Assembly: GCF_033366695.1 (NCBI RefSeq)
Contig: NZ_JAOBTQ010000001.1
Coordinates: 4,340,001 to 4,404,000 of the forward strand
Direction of reading: 5' to 3'
Length of the DNA stretch: 64,000 nucleotides
DNA from: Streptomyces sp. SCL15-4
GTDB taxonomy: Bacteria > Actinomycetota > Actinomycetes > Streptomycetales > Streptomycetaceae
In this document: in pieces, positions 28,508 through 37,496 of the stretch
Numbering within the stretch: position 1 is the first letter of the stretch
Layout of the letters: each line of letters starts with the position of its first letter
Notes under the pieces: generated by a model
What the model was told of the DNA's origin: nothing
What the model saw: only the letters and a program-made list of their open reading frames with translations
Database searches by the model: none
Translations under genes and position numbers: made by a program

Positions 28508-29479
28508 GTGACTGTGATCGCGACCGAAAGCCTGAGCAAGCGGTTCCCCCGGGTGACCGCGCTCGACCGGCTGTCCGTGGACATCGGGCCCGGTGTGACC
28601 GGACTCGTCGGGGCCAATGGCGCCGGCAAGTCCACCCTGATCAAGATCCTGCTGGGGCTGTCCCCCGCCACGGAGGGCCGGGCCGAGGTGCTCGGCCTCG
28701 ACGTCGCCGCCAAGGGCGCCGCCATCCGCGAGCGCGTGGGATACATGCCGGAGCACGACTGCCTGCCGCCGGACGTCTCGGCCACCGAGTTCGTCGTCCA
28801 CATGGCCCGCATGTCCGGCCTGCCGCCCGCCGCCGCGCGCGAACGCACCGCCGACACCCTGCGCCACGTGGGGCTGTACGAGGAGCGCTACCGCCCCATC
28901 GGCGGCTACTCGACCGGCATGAAGCAGCGCGTGAAGCTCGCCCAGGCCCTGGTGCACGACCCGCAGCTGGTCTTCCTGGACGAGCCGACCAACGGCCTCG
29001 ACCCGGTCGGCCGCGACGAGATGCTCGGCCTGATCCGCCGCATCCACACCGACTTCGGCATCTCGGTCCTGGTCACCTCGCACCTGCTCGGCGAGCTGGA
29101 GCGCACCTGCGACCACGTCGTCGTCATCGACGGCGGCAAACTGCTGCGCTCCAGCTCCACCACCGACTTCACCCAGACCACGACCACCCTCGCGATCGAG
29201 GTCACCGACAGCGACGCCCACCCCGACGGCACCCGCGCGGTCCGCGAGGCGCTGCACGGGCACGGCGTGGAGACCCACGCGGAGGCCGGCGGGCTGCCCG
29301 GCGCCGGACACATCCTGCTGCTGACCGCCACCGGCGAGGAGACGTACGACCTGGTCCGGGACGTGGTCGCCGGACTCGGCCTCGGCCTGGTGCGCATGGA
29401 ACAGCGCCGGCACCACATCTCCGAGGTGTTCACCAGCAGCGACGAACAGCAGAAGGAGGCGGTCGGCCATGGCGGTTGA
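28508..29479 (+). CDS. ABC transporter ATP-binding protein (twin ABC-2 system, gene 1)
   Basis: 323 residues from GTG 28508. Walker A GANGAGKST (35-43), signature YSTGMKQRVKLAQ (about 136), Walker B LVFLDEPTNGLDP (about 155), H-loop His near 190, and a C-terminal accessory domain (about 225-320) typical of ABC-2 exporters. It drives export with the permease gene that overlaps its end by 11 bp. There is no clear ribosome site, so the mRNA may be leaderless or nearly so. Substrate unknown. Confidence 0.9.
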   Translation: MTVIATESLSKRFPRVTALDRLSVDIGPGVTGLVGANGAGKSTLIKILLGLSPATEGRAEVLGLDVAAKGAAIRERVGYMPEHDCLPPDVSATEFVVHMARMSGLPPAAARERTADTLRHVGLYEERYRPIGGYSTGMKQRVKLAQALVHDPQLVFLDEPTNGLDPVGRDEMLGLIRRIHTDFGISVLVTSHLLGELERTCDHVVVIDGGKLLRSSSTTDFTQTTTTLAIEVTDSDAHPDGTRAVREALHGHGVETHAEAGGLPGAGHILLLTATGEETYDLVRDVVAGLGLGLVRMEQRRHHISEVFTSSDEQQKEAVGHGG

Positions 29480-30377
29480 GCATCCCCTGGCAACGCCCAC
29501 CGGCGACCAGAGCCGCATCCACGACATCGGCTACCGCGGCTACGACGGCCCCCGCCTCGGCCGCTCCTACGCCCGCCGCTCGCTGTACTCGCAGTCCCTG
29601 CGCGGCGCCTACGGCCTCGGCCGCTCGGTGAAGTCCAAGGTGCTGCCGATGCTGCTGTTCGCGGTGATGTGCGTGCCGGCCGCCATCATGGTGGCCGTCG
29701 CCGTCGTCACCAAGGCACACGAACTGCCGGTGTCCTACACCCGGTACGCGATCGTCACGCAGGCCGTGATCAGTCTGTACGTCGCCTCGCAGGCACCCCA
29801 GGCGGTCTCCCGCGACCTGCGCTTCAAGACCGTGCCGCTGTACTTCTCGCGGCCCATCGAGACCGCCGACTACGTCCGCGCCAAGTTCGCGGCGCTCGCC
29901 TCCGCGCTGTTCGTGCTCACCGGCGCACCACTGCTGGTGATGTACGCGGGCGCGCTCCTGTCCAAGATGGGCTTCGCCCACCAGACCAAGGAATTCGCCC
30001 AGGGACTGGTCTCCGTGGCTCTCCTCTCGCTGCTCTTCGCCGGCATCGGCCTGGTCATCGCCGCGTTCACCCCGCGTCGTGGCTTCGGCATCGCCGCCGT
30101 GATTGCCGTACTGACCATCTCCTACGGCGCGGTCTCCACCCTCCAGGCCATCGCCGACACCCAGGGCAGCAGCACCGCCGTGCCGTGGATCGGGCTGTTC
30201 TCGCCGATCACGCTGATCGACGGCGTGCAGTCCGCGTTCCTCGGCGGCACCTCCGCCTACCCCGGCGGCACCGGCCCGTCCGGCGCCCAGGGCGTGGTCC
30301 ACGTCCTGTTCGTCCTGGGCCTGATCGCCGCCTGCTACGGCATCCTGATCCGCCGCTACCGGAAGGTGGGACTGTGA
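29469..30377 (+). CDS. ABC-2 type permease (twin system, gene 2)
   Basis: 302 residues, six predicted TM helices between about 55 and 295 after a soluble N-terminus containing the GYRGYDGPRLGRSYARRSL stretch typical of actinobacterial ABC-2 permeases. It starts inside the end of the ATPase gene and its stop overlaps the next start by GTGA, so it is tightly coupled. Membrane partner of the first ATPase. Confidence 0.88.
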   Translation: MAVEHPLATPTGDQSRIHDIGYRGYDGPRLGRSYARRSLYSQSLRGAYGLGRSVKSKVLPMLLFAVMCVPAAIMVAVAVVTKAHELPVSYTRYAIVTQAVISLYVASQAPQAVSRDLRFKTVPLYFSRPIETADYVRAKFAALASALFVLTGAPLLVMYAGALLSKMGFAHQTKEFAQGLVSVALLSLLFAGIGLVIAAFTPRRGFGIAAVIAVLTISYGAVSTLQAIADTQGSSTAVPWIGLFSPITLIDGVQSAFLGGTSAYPGGTGPSGAQGVVHVLFVLGLIAACYGILIRRYRKVGL

Positions 30378-31285
30378 CCACGCTGAACATCGACCACGTC
30401 TCCCGTTGGTTCGGCAACGTGGTCGCCGTCAACGACATCACCATGACCATCGGCCCCGGTGTCACCGGACTGCTCGGCCCCAACGGCGCCGGGAAGTCCA
30501 CACTGATCAACATGATGGGCGGCTTCCTCGCCCCCTCCACCGGCACGGTCACCCTCGACGGCCGGCCGGTGTGGCGCAACGAGTCCATCTACAAGCACAT
30601 CGGCATCGTCCCCGAGCGGGAGGCGATGTACGACTTCCTCACCGGCCGCGAGTTCGTCGTCGCCAACGCCGAACTGCACGGTCTCGGTGCCAAGGCCGCC
30701 CAGCGCGCCCTGGCCACGGTGGAGATGGAGTACGCCCAGGACCGGAAGATCGCCACGTACTCCAAGGGCATGCGGCAGCGCGTGAAGATGGCGAGTGCCC
30801 TGGTGCACGACCCGTCGCTGCTCCTGCTGGACGAGCCGTTCAACGGCATGGACCCGCGCCAGCGCATGCAGCTGATGGACCTGCTGCGCAGGATGGGCGA
30901 CGAGGGCCGCACGGTGCTGTTCTCCTCGCACATCCTCGAAGAGGTCGAGCAGCTCGCCCGGCACATCGAGGTGGTCGTCGCCGGACGGCACGCGGCCAGC
31001 GGCGACTTCCGCCGCATCCGCCGCCTGATGACCGACCGCCCGCACCGCTATCTGGTGCGCTCCAGCGACGACCGCGCCCTCGCGGCCGCGCTGATCGCCG
31101 ACCCCTCCACGGCCGGCATCGAGGTCGACCACACCGAGGGCGCCCTGCGCATCCAGGCCGTCGACTTCGGCCGCTTCACCGTCCTGCTGCCGAAGGTCGC
31201 CAAGGACCACGGCATCCGGCTGCTCACGGTCTCGCCGTCCGACGAGTCCCTGGAGTCCGTCTTCTCGTATCTGGTCGCGGCGTAG
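30374..31285 (+). CDS. ABC transporter ATP-binding protein (twin system, gene 3)
   Basis: 303 residues from GTG 30374. Walker A GPNGAGKST (35-43), signature YSKGMRQRVKMAS, Walker B LLLLDEPFNGMDP, H-loop in FSSHILEEVEQ. Clearly paralogous to the first ATPase of the operon (same length, same order, shared IGPGVTGL run before Walker A), so the operon looks like a duplicated ATPase-permease unit. Start fixed by the 4-bp overlap with the permease stop. Confidence 0.9.
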   Translation: MTTLNIDHVSRWFGNVVAVNDITMTIGPGVTGLLGPNGAGKSTLINMMGGFLAPSTGTVTLDGRPVWRNESIYKHIGIVPEREAMYDFLTGREFVVANAELHGLGAKAAQRALATVEMEYAQDRKIATYSKGMRQRVKMASALVHDPSLLLLDEPFNGMDPRQRMQLMDLLRRMGDEGRTVLFSSHILEEVEQLARHIEVVVAGRHAASGDFRRIRRLMTDRPHRYLVRSSDDRALAAALIADPSTAGIEVDHTEGALRIQAVDFGRFTVLLPKVAKDHGIRLLTVSPSDESLESVFSYLVAA

Positions 31286-31295
31286 GAGGCCGAAG

Positions 31296-32015
31296 ATGTA
31301 CGACCCCACCGTCGCCCGACTCACCTACCGAGCCCTGCTCGGCCGTCGCCGGGCCCTCATCCTCGGCGCGCTGCCCCTGTTGCTGATCGTGATCTCCGTG
31401 GCCGTGCGCGCCCTGACCGGAGCCGACGACCAGACCGCGTCCGACGTCCTCGGCGGCTTCGCGCTCGCCACCATGGTGCCGATCGTCGGCGTGATCGCGG
31501 GCACGGGCGCCATCGGCCCGGAGATCGACGACGGCTCCGTCGTCTATCTGCTGTCCAAGCCGCTGAAGCGGCCCACGATCATCTTCACCAAGCTCATCGT
31601 CGCCATCGCCGTGACCATGGTCTTCTCGGCCGTGCCCACCCTGATCGCGGGCCTGATCCTGAACGGCAACGGCCAGCAGGTCGCCGTCGCCTACACGGTC
31701 GCCGCGCTGGTCTCCTCCATCGCCTACTCGGCGCTGTTCCTGCTGCTGGGCACGGTCTCCCGGCACGCGGTGGTCTTCGGGCTCGTCTACGCCCTGGTGT
31801 GGGAGGCGCTGTTCGGCTCGCTGGTGCCGGGCGCGCGCACGCTGAGCGTCCAGCAGTGGTCGCTGGCCGTGGCCCACAAGGTCGCCGACGGACAGCTGGT
31901 GACCTCCGACGTGAGCCTGCCGACGGCCACCGTGCTGCTGGTCGCGGTCACCGTCCTGGCCACCTGGTACGCCGGCCAGAAGCTGCGGTCGCTGACGCTC
32001 GCCGGCGAGGAGTGA
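31296..32015 (+). CDS. ABC-2 type permease (twin system, gene 4)
   Basis: 239 residues, about six TM helices (starting LILGALPLLLIVISVAV). TAGGAGG precedes ATG 31296 by 10 bp. The motif GPEIDDGSVVYLLSKPLKRP is typical of ABC-2 permeases. It is shorter than the first permease and lacks its long N-terminal soluble region. Last gene of the operon. Confidence 0.87.
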   Translation: MYDPTVARLTYRALLGRRRALILGALPLLLIVISVAVRALTGADDQTASDVLGGFALATMVPIVGVIAGTGAIGPEIDDGSVVYLLSKPLKRPTIIFTKLIVAIAVTMVFSAVPTLIAGLILNGNGQQVAVAYTVAALVSSIAYSALFLLLGTVSRHAVVFGLVYALVWEALFGSLVPGARTLSVQQWSLAVAHKVADGQLVTSDVSLPTATVLLVAVTVLATWYAGQKLRSLTLAGEE

Positions 32016-32155
32016 GGAAGCCCGGTCCCTGTCTGGTACGGCCCGTCTCCACGCGCCTTTTATTCGGTGGCGTCCGATTCGGCGGCGGGGCACAGTGGTC
32101 GTGCCCCATCCGCCGGGATCGTCCCGGCGACACGAACCGGGAGTGGAGGCGGGCG

Positions 32156-32218
32156 ATGTCCATGCACGGCAGTACGCCCGGCTCCCGTCAGGGCGGCCCG
32201 AGGCCGGCTCCGGAGTAG
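32156..32218 (+). CDS. Possible 20-codon small ORF
   Basis: ATG 32156 is preceded by GTGGAGG with suitable spacing and reads MSMHGSTPGSRQGGPRPAPE to TAG. It lies in the 288-bp gap between the ABC operon and tRNA-Ser. It may be a tiny gene, a leader peptide or chance. Confidence 0.2.
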   Translation: MSMHGSTPGSRQGGPRPAPE

Positions 32219-32303
32219 TCGCCATCTCTCCGTAGAGCCAGGGAACCGCCCGGGGCGGCCGCTTCGAGCACGCGAGCGCCATGCTCGCGTGGGCCGCCCA
32301 CCC

Positions 32304-32391
<88 letters not shown>

Positions 32392-32550
32392 GAGACATGG
32401 CCACGGGGACCTGGCCGTAACGGGCCGGGCCTCGTCGTCCAGCGCCGGTCCGGTGCGGCCGGTCGCGCCCGCGCGGCGGAACTGCAAGCCGGACACGGTC
32501 CCGGCGCCCCCTGGGGGCGCTCCCGCTGGGCGGCGGCGCGAGTGCGGCGG

Positions 32551-33348
32551 CTACGCCAGCAGGCGTTCCAGGACCACCGCGATGCCGTCCTCCTCGTGGG
32601 AGGCCGTGATCTCGTCGGCCACCGCCTTCAGTTCCGCGTGGGCGTTGGCCATGGCCACGCCCCGGGACGCCCAGGCGAACATCGGGATGTCGTTGGGCAT
32701 GTCGCCGAAGGCGATCGTGTCGGCCGCCTTCAGGCCCAGCCGACGGGCCGCGAGCGACAGGCCCGTGGCCTTGGACAGGCCGAGCGGAAGCAGTTCGACG
32801 ACGCCCGCGCCCGCCATGGCCACCGTGACGAAGCCGCCGGCCGCCTGCCGGGCCGCCTCCGCCAGCTCGTCGTCGCCGAGCGTCGGATGCTGTATGTAGA
32901 TCTTGTTCAGCGGCGCCGCCCACAGGTCGGAGACGTCCGTGAACGGGGTGCCGGGCAGCCGGCCCGTGACCGCGTAGCCCGGGCCCACCAGCACCTCGCC
33001 GTCCAGGCCGTCCCGGCTGGCCGCCAGGTACAGCGGGCCCACTTCCGCCTCGATCTTGGCCAGGGCCACGCCCGCCAGCTGCCGGTCCAGGGTTACCGAG
33101 GTCAGCAGGCGGTGCGCGCCGGCGTCGTACACCTGGGCGCCCTGGCCGCAGACGGCGAGGCCGTCGTAGCCGAGGTCGTCCAGGATGTGCCGGGTCCACG
33201 GGACCGCGCGGCCGGTGACGACGATGTGGGCCGCGCCCGCCGCGACGGCCGCGGCGAGCGCGTCACGGGTGCGCTGCGAGATCGACTCGTCGGAGCGCAG
33301 CAGCGTTCCGTCGAGATCGGTGGCGATGAGCCCGTAGGGGAAGCTCAC
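32551..33348 (-). CDS. HAD-superfamily (Cof-type) hydrolase
   Basis: 265 residues. HAD motif [10 protein letters not shown] (about 10-18), motif [10 protein letters not shown] (about 42), a C2 cap (about 80-185) and motif [12 protein letters not shown] (about 210). It resembles the other Cof-type gene at 23602-24471. GTG 33348 overlaps the serS stop by 4 bp (GTGA), so it is co-transcribed with and coupled to serS; the pairing of serS with a HAD gene is seen in many Streptomyces. Substrate not determined. Confidence 0.87.
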   Translation of the reverse strand: MSFPYGLIATDLDGTLLRSDESISQRTRDALAAAVAAGAAHIVVTGRAVPWTRHILDDLGYDGLAVCGQGAQVYDAGAHRLLTSVTLDRQLAGVALAKIEAEVGPLYLAASRDGLDGEVLVGPGYAVTGRLPGTPFTDVSDLWAAPLNKIYIQHPTLGDDELAEAARQAAGGFVTVAMAGAGVVELLPLGLSKATGLSLAARRLGLKAADTIAFGDMPNDIPMFAWASRGVAMANAHAELKAVADEITASHEEDGIAVVLERLLA

Positions 33349-34622
33349 CGGGACACCGGCTCCAGCACCTCGCGGCCGCCCAGGTACGGGCGCAGCACCT
33401 CGGGGACGCGGACGGAGCCGTCGGCCTGCTGGTGGTTCTCCAGGATCGCCACGATGGTGCGCGGTACGGCGCACAGCGTGCCGTTGAGCGTGGCCAGCGG
33501 CTTGACCTGCTTGCCGTCGCGGACCCGGATAGACAGCCGGCGGGACTGGAACTCGGTGCAGTCCGAGGTCGAGGTCAGCTCGCGGTACTTGCCCTGGGTC
33601 GGGATCCACGCCTCGCAGTCGAACTTGCGGGCGGCCGAGGAGCCGAGGTCACCGGAGGCGACGTCGATGACGCGGAACGGCAGCTCCAGCGAGGTCAGCC
33701 ACTGCTTCTCCCACTCCAGCAGGCGCTGGTGCTCGGCCTGGGAGTCCTCGGGCGCGACGTACGAGAACATCTCGACCTTGTCGAACTGGTGCACGCGGAA
33801 GATGCCCCGGGTGTCCTTGCCGTGCGAGCCGGCCTCGCGGCGGAAGCACGGGGAGAAGCCCGCGTACCGCAGCGGCAGCCGGTCCGCGTCGATGATCTCG
33901 TCCATGTGATAGGCCGCCAGCGCGACCTCGGAGGTGCCGACCAGGTAGAGGTCGTCCTTGTCGAGGTGGTAGACGTCCTGCGCGGCCTGGCCGAGGAAGC
34001 CGGTGCCGGCCATGGACTGCGGGCGGACCAGTGCCGGGGTCAGCATCGGGGTGAAACCGGCCGCGGTGGCCTGGGCGATCGCCGCGTTCACCAGGGCCAG
34101 CTCCAGCAGGGCGCCGACTCCGGTGAGGAAGTAGAAACGGGAGCCGGAGACCTTGGCGCCGCGCTCGACGTCGATCGCGCCCAGCAGCTGGCCCAGCTCC
34201 AGGTGGTCCTTGGGCTCGAAGCCCTCGGCGGCGAAGTCGCGGATCGCGCCGTGCGTCTCCAGCGTGACGAAGTCCTCCTCGCCGCCGACGGGCACGTCGG
34301 GGTGGACGAGGTTGCCGAGCCGGAGCAGCAGTTCCTGGGTCTCGGCGTCGGCCGCGTCGCGCTCGGCGTCGGCGGCCTTGACGTCGGCCTTCAACTGCTC
34401 GGCGCGCCCCAGCAGCTCGGCCTTCTCCTCGGCGGTGGCCTTGGGGATCAGCTTGCCGAGCTGCTTCTGCTCGGCGCGCAGCTCGTCGAAGCGGACGCCG
34501 GAGGACCTGCGCCGCTCGTCGGCAGACAGGAGGGAGTCGACGAGCGCGACGTCCTCTCCACGGGCGCGCTGGGACGCGCGCACACGGTCGGGGTCCTCAC
34601 GAAGCAGGCGAAGGTCAATCAC
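33345..34622 (-). CDS. serS: Seryl-tRNA synthetase
   Basis: 425 residues from GTG 34622, the normal bacterial length. An N-terminal long coiled-coil (about 30-105) binds the long variable arm of tRNA-Ser. The class II core has motif 2 in [20 protein letters not shown] and motif 3 in [17 protein letters not shown]. It charges serine onto tRNA-Ser in the cytoplasm. Both a tRNA-Ser(GCU) gene (about 950 bp from its stop) and a tRNA-Ser(UGA) gene (53.2 kb) are in the window. The 552-bp upstream gap contains DnaA boxes. Confidence 0.98.
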   Translation of the reverse strand: MIDLRLLREDPDRVRASQRARGEDVALVDSLLSADERRRSSGVRFDELRAEQKQLGKLIPKATAEEKAELLGRAEQLKADVKAADAERDAADAETQELLLRLGNLVHPDVPVGGEEDFVTLETHGAIRDFAAEGFEPKDHLELGQLLGAIDVERGAKVSGSRFYFLTGVGALLELALVNAAIAQATAAGFTPMLTPALVRPQSMAGTGFLGQAAQDVYHLDKDDLYLVGTSEVALAAYHMDEIIDADRLPLRYAGFSPCFRREAGSHGKDTRGIFRVHQFDKVEMFSYVAPEDSQAEHQRLLEWEKQWLTSLELPFRVIDVASGDLGSSAARKFDCEAWIPTQGKYRELTSTSDCTEFQSRRLSIRVRDGKQVKPLATLNGTLCAVPRTIVAILENHQQADGSVRVPEVLRPYLGGREVLEPVSR

Positions 34623-34838
34623 GAGGGCAAGGCTACCGGTGCCGGGTCGCGGCCCACGAATCACTATTACGGTGAGTTCCCATTCGCGGCCTACGTTCCG
34701 TTATGCGGTAATTGCCTGAGGTGTTCCCTCTCTCCCGCCGCAGGTCAAGGCGAAAGTGTCTCACTCCCTGGGACGGAGCAGACCCCGGGCGCCCGGTTGA
34801 CCCGACTCCCTTGTGGGGAAGGGGATTTGGCGAGCCGG

Positions 34839-35151
34839 TTGTCCACAGGAATCCACATCCTCCGCAGAGTTATCCACAGGCTGTGTGGAAGATCTGTGGA
34901 CTCTGGAATTGATCACCGCGGAAAGTCTCGGCGGGCCGAAGAATTCCCGGTCCAAACGCCGTCGACACCCACTTTCGGGTGGAAAACGGTCGCCCCAAAA
35001 GATGAACCAAAGGAGACGGGTGGACGAAGGGCGAGTCGGGGAACGGTGGCCGCGGCCAGGCGGCATAGGCCGATTTGTCGACCCTGTGCCTCCGCCCTGT
35101 CGACTTGTCCCCAGGTCGAGAAGGGCACCTGTGGATAACTTCTGTGGATAA
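34839..35151. promoter_or_regulatory. DnaA-box cluster in the 552-bp serS upstream region
   Basis: Four perfect boxes: TTGTCCACA (34839-34847), TTATCCACA (34870-34878), and TTATCCACA on the minus strand at 35130-35138 and 35143-35151 (13 bp apart). Weaker TGTGGA elements sit at 34884-34900. Both outer groups point toward each other around an AT-richer core. The whole gap 34623-35174 has no convincing ORF. Confidence 0.65.
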
Positions 35152-35174
35152 CGTTCGTCAGGCCGTATGACCGG

Positions 35175-36107
35175 TCAGAACCGGCCGTCCTGGCAGCGCG
35201 CCACCCAGTCCGCCGCCGCGATGAACTCCTCGTCCGACGTTCCCGGCGGGGTCGGCCGGGTCTCGCCCGGTGCGACGCCCGCCCGCGGATAGGAACCGAG
35301 GAAACGCACCTGGAGGCAGATCCGCCGCAGCCCCGTCAGCGCCTCCGCCATCCGCCGGTCGGCGATATGGCCCTCGGCGTCGATGCAGAAGCAGTAATTG
35401 CCGATGCCCGCACCGGTCGGCCGGGACTGGAGCAGCATCAGGTTGATGCCGCGCGAGGCGAACTCGCCGAGCAGATCGCGCAGCGCGCCGGGGTGGTCGT
35501 CCCGCTGCCACAGCACCACCGAGGTCTTGTCGGCACCGGTGGGCGCGGCCGGCCGGGCCGGGCGGCCGACCAGCACGAACCGGGTCTGGGCGTTCTCCGC
35601 GTCGTGGATCCCGGTCTCCAGCGCCTCCAGGCCGTACCGGGCGGCGGCGAACTCGCCCGCGAAGGCGGCGTCGTAACGGCCCTCCTGGACCAAGCGGGCG
35701 GCGTCCGCGTTCGAGGCGGCCGACTCCCAGACCGCGTCCGGGAGGTGGGCGCGCAGCCAGTTGCGCACCTGCGGCTGGGCCGCGGGATGGGCGGAGACCG
35801 TCTTGATGTCCGTGAGCTTCGTGCCGGGCCGGACCAGCAGCGCGAAGGTGATCGACAGCAGCACTTCGCGGTAGATCATCAGCGGTTCGCCCGCGACCAG
35901 CTCGTCCAGGGTGGTAGTGATGCCGCCCTCGACGGAGTTCTCGATCGGCACGAACGCGGCCTCGGCCTCGCCGGCCCGCACCGCGTCCAGCGCGGACTGC
36001 ACCGACACGTACGGGATCAGCTCCCGGGTGGCGGCCTCCGGAAGCGTACGCAGGGCGACCTCCGTGAAGGTGCCCTCCGGGCCGAGATAGGCATAGCTCG
36101 CTGGCAT
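35175..36107 (-). CDS. pheA: Prephenate dehydratase
   Basis: 310 residues. The catalytic domain (1-about 185) begins YAYLGPEGTFTEVAL and contains the catalytic TRF at about 175-177 and the ENSVEGGI signature (about 56). An ACT regulatory domain follows (about 195-275), with the Phe-binding LLQSRPT. The enzyme turns prephenate into phenylpyruvate and is feedback-inhibited by phenylalanine. It has no chorismate mutase domain. ATG 36107 starts MPASYAYLGPEG. The HisC2/Pat-type aminotransferase at 15.7 kb could do the next step. Confidence 0.97.
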   Translation of the reverse strand: MPASYAYLGPEGTFTEVALRTLPEAATRELIPYVSVQSALDAVRAGEAEAAFVPIENSVEGGITTTLDELVAGEPLMIYREVLLSITFALLVRPGTKLTDIKTVSAHPAAQPQVRNWLRAHLPDAVWESAASNADAARLVQEGRYDAAFAGEFAAARYGLEALETGIHDAENAQTRFVLVGRPARPAAPTGADKTSVVLWQRDDHPGALRDLLGEFASRGINLMLLQSRPTGAGIGNYCFCIDAEGHIADRRMAEALTGLRRICLQVRFLGSYPRAGVAPGETRPTPPGTSDEEFIAAADWVARCQDGRF

Positions 36108-36207
36108 GGTCCTCACCCTAATGGCCGTAGAGGAGCCTGAGGCGGGTGTCTCAGGAATGCCACTCGACCGGGTGGTTTGAACCCGGTTCCCCCTCAAGCA
36201 GCCGTGC

Positions 36208-37488
36208 TCATCCCTCAAGCAGCCGCTGACCCACGTACTCGCCCTTCGCCGCTCCGCCCGGCACCGCGAACAGGCCGCTCGCCTCGTGCCGGATGAACTG
36301 CGACAGCGCGTCGCCCCGGTCGAGCTTGCGCTGCACCGGGACGAAGCCGCGCAGCGGATCGGCCTGCCAGCAGATGAAGAGGAGACCGGCGTCCGGGGTG
36401 CCGTCCGCGGCGATGCCGTCGTGGTAGGAGAAGGGACGCCGCAGCATGGCCGCGCCGCCGTTCCGGTCGGGCCGGGTGATCCGGGCGTGCGCGTTGAGCG
36501 GGACCAGGTAGTCGCCCTTGGTGTCGGCCTTCTCCAGGTCCATCGGGGTCGTCTCGTCGCCGCCGGACAGCGGTGCCCCGTTGTCCTTGCGGCGCCCGAT
36601 GACCTGTTCCTGGGCCGTGGTCGACAGCTTCTCCCAGTCGTCCAGGAGCATGCGGATGCGGCGGACGACGGCATAGGAGCCGTTCGCCATCCACGCCGGC
36701 TCGCCCGGAGCGGGTACGAAGATCCGCTTTTCGAAGTCGGCGTCGGACGGCTTCGGATTGCCGGTGCCGTCGAGCTGGCCCATGAGGTTGCGGGCCGTCA
36801 TGGGGTGGGCGGTGGCGCCGGGGCTGCGGTTGAAGCCGTTCATCTGCCAGCGGATCCGCGCGGCCGACCCCGCGTCCTTCTGGACGGCGCGCAGGGCGTG
36901 GAAAGCGACCAGGGCGTCGTCCGCGCCGATCTGCACCCACAAATCGCCGTCGCTGCGGGCCTTGTCGAGCCGGTCGGAGGAGAAGTCCGGGAGCGGGTCC
37001 AGCGCGGCCGGCCGCTGCTTCTCCAGCCCGGTCCTGGCGAAGAAGCTGTGCCCGAAGCCGAAGGTGACGGTCAGCGAGGACGGCCCCGCGTCCCGGGCCA
37101 CATCGGTGTCGTCGTGCGGCGCGGGTTCGCCCGCCATCAGCCGCTCGGCGGTCGCCGACCAGCGGCGCAGCAGGGCCGCCGCCTCCTTGCGGCCCGCGCC
37201 CGCCACCAGGTCGAAGGCGACGAGATGGCCGCGCGCCTGGAGGCCCTCGGTGATGCCAGGCTGATGTTTCCCGTGAAACATCGCCCGGCCGGAGCCCAGC
37301 GCGGTCAGCGGGGCGGCCCCGGCGGGCGCGGCGGCATATCCCACGGCGCCGCCGGCCGCGCCGAGCACGAGCCCGGTGGCGCCGGCGGTGCCGAGCAGGG
37401 CGCGCCGGGAGACGCCGCACGCGCGGGTCCCGGGCTCCGCCGCCGGCGCGTCGGAGGTACGGACCTGGGAGAGGGACTGGTCGGGCAT
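36208..37488 (-). CDS. dtpA: Tat-exported dye-decolorising peroxidase (DtpA/EfeB type)
   Basis: 426 residues. A twin-arginine signal (SRRALLGTAGATGLVL, about 27-42) leads into a DyP heme peroxidase. The GxxDG motif is present (GQLDGTGNP, distal Asp) and a likely proximal His lies in RRPFSYHDG. It is exported folded through Tat. In S. lividans the equivalent DtpA sits in a copper-trafficking operon and is required to mature the radical copper oxidase GlxA, and the same copper genes follow here. No efeO/efeU iron genes adjoin, which argues for the DtpA role over an EfeB iron role. A one-mismatch parS lies in the N-terminal coding part. Confidence 0.9.
   Translation of the reverse strand: MPDQSLSQVRTSDAPAAEPGTRACGVSRRALLGTAGATGLVLGAAGGAVGYAAAPAGAAPLTALGSGRAMFHGKHQPGITEGLQARGHLVAFDLVAGAGRKEAAALLRRWSATAERLMAGEPAPHDDTDVARDAGPSSLTVTFGFGHSFFARTGLEKQRPAALDPLPDFSSDRLDKARSDGDLWVQIGADDALVAFHALRAVQKDAGSAARIRWQMNGFNRSPGATAHPMTARNLMGQLDGTGNPKPSDADFEKRIFVPAPGEPAWMANGSYAVVRRIRMLLDDWEKLSTTAQEQVIGRRKDNGAPLSGGDETTPMDLEKADTKGDYLVPLNAHARITRPDRNGGAAMLRRPFSYHDGIAADGTPDAGLLFICWQADPLRGFVPVQRKLDRGDALSQFIRHEASGLFAVPGGAAKGEYVGQRLLEG
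37266..37279. promoter_or_regulatory. parS-like site (1 mismatch) within dtpA
   Basis: GTTTCCCGTGAAAC, with symmetric flanks GAT/ATC (20-bp near-palindrome 37263-37282). It encodes MFHGKH near residue 70 of DtpA. Binding by ParB may be weakened by the central change. Confidence 0.45.
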
Positions 37489-37496
37489 GGTGTGGT

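Noticed and set aside
36208..37488. EfeB-type iron-extraction role for the DyP peroxidase
   Set aside because: No efeU or efeO gene is present; the neighbours are all copper-handling genes, which fits DtpA.
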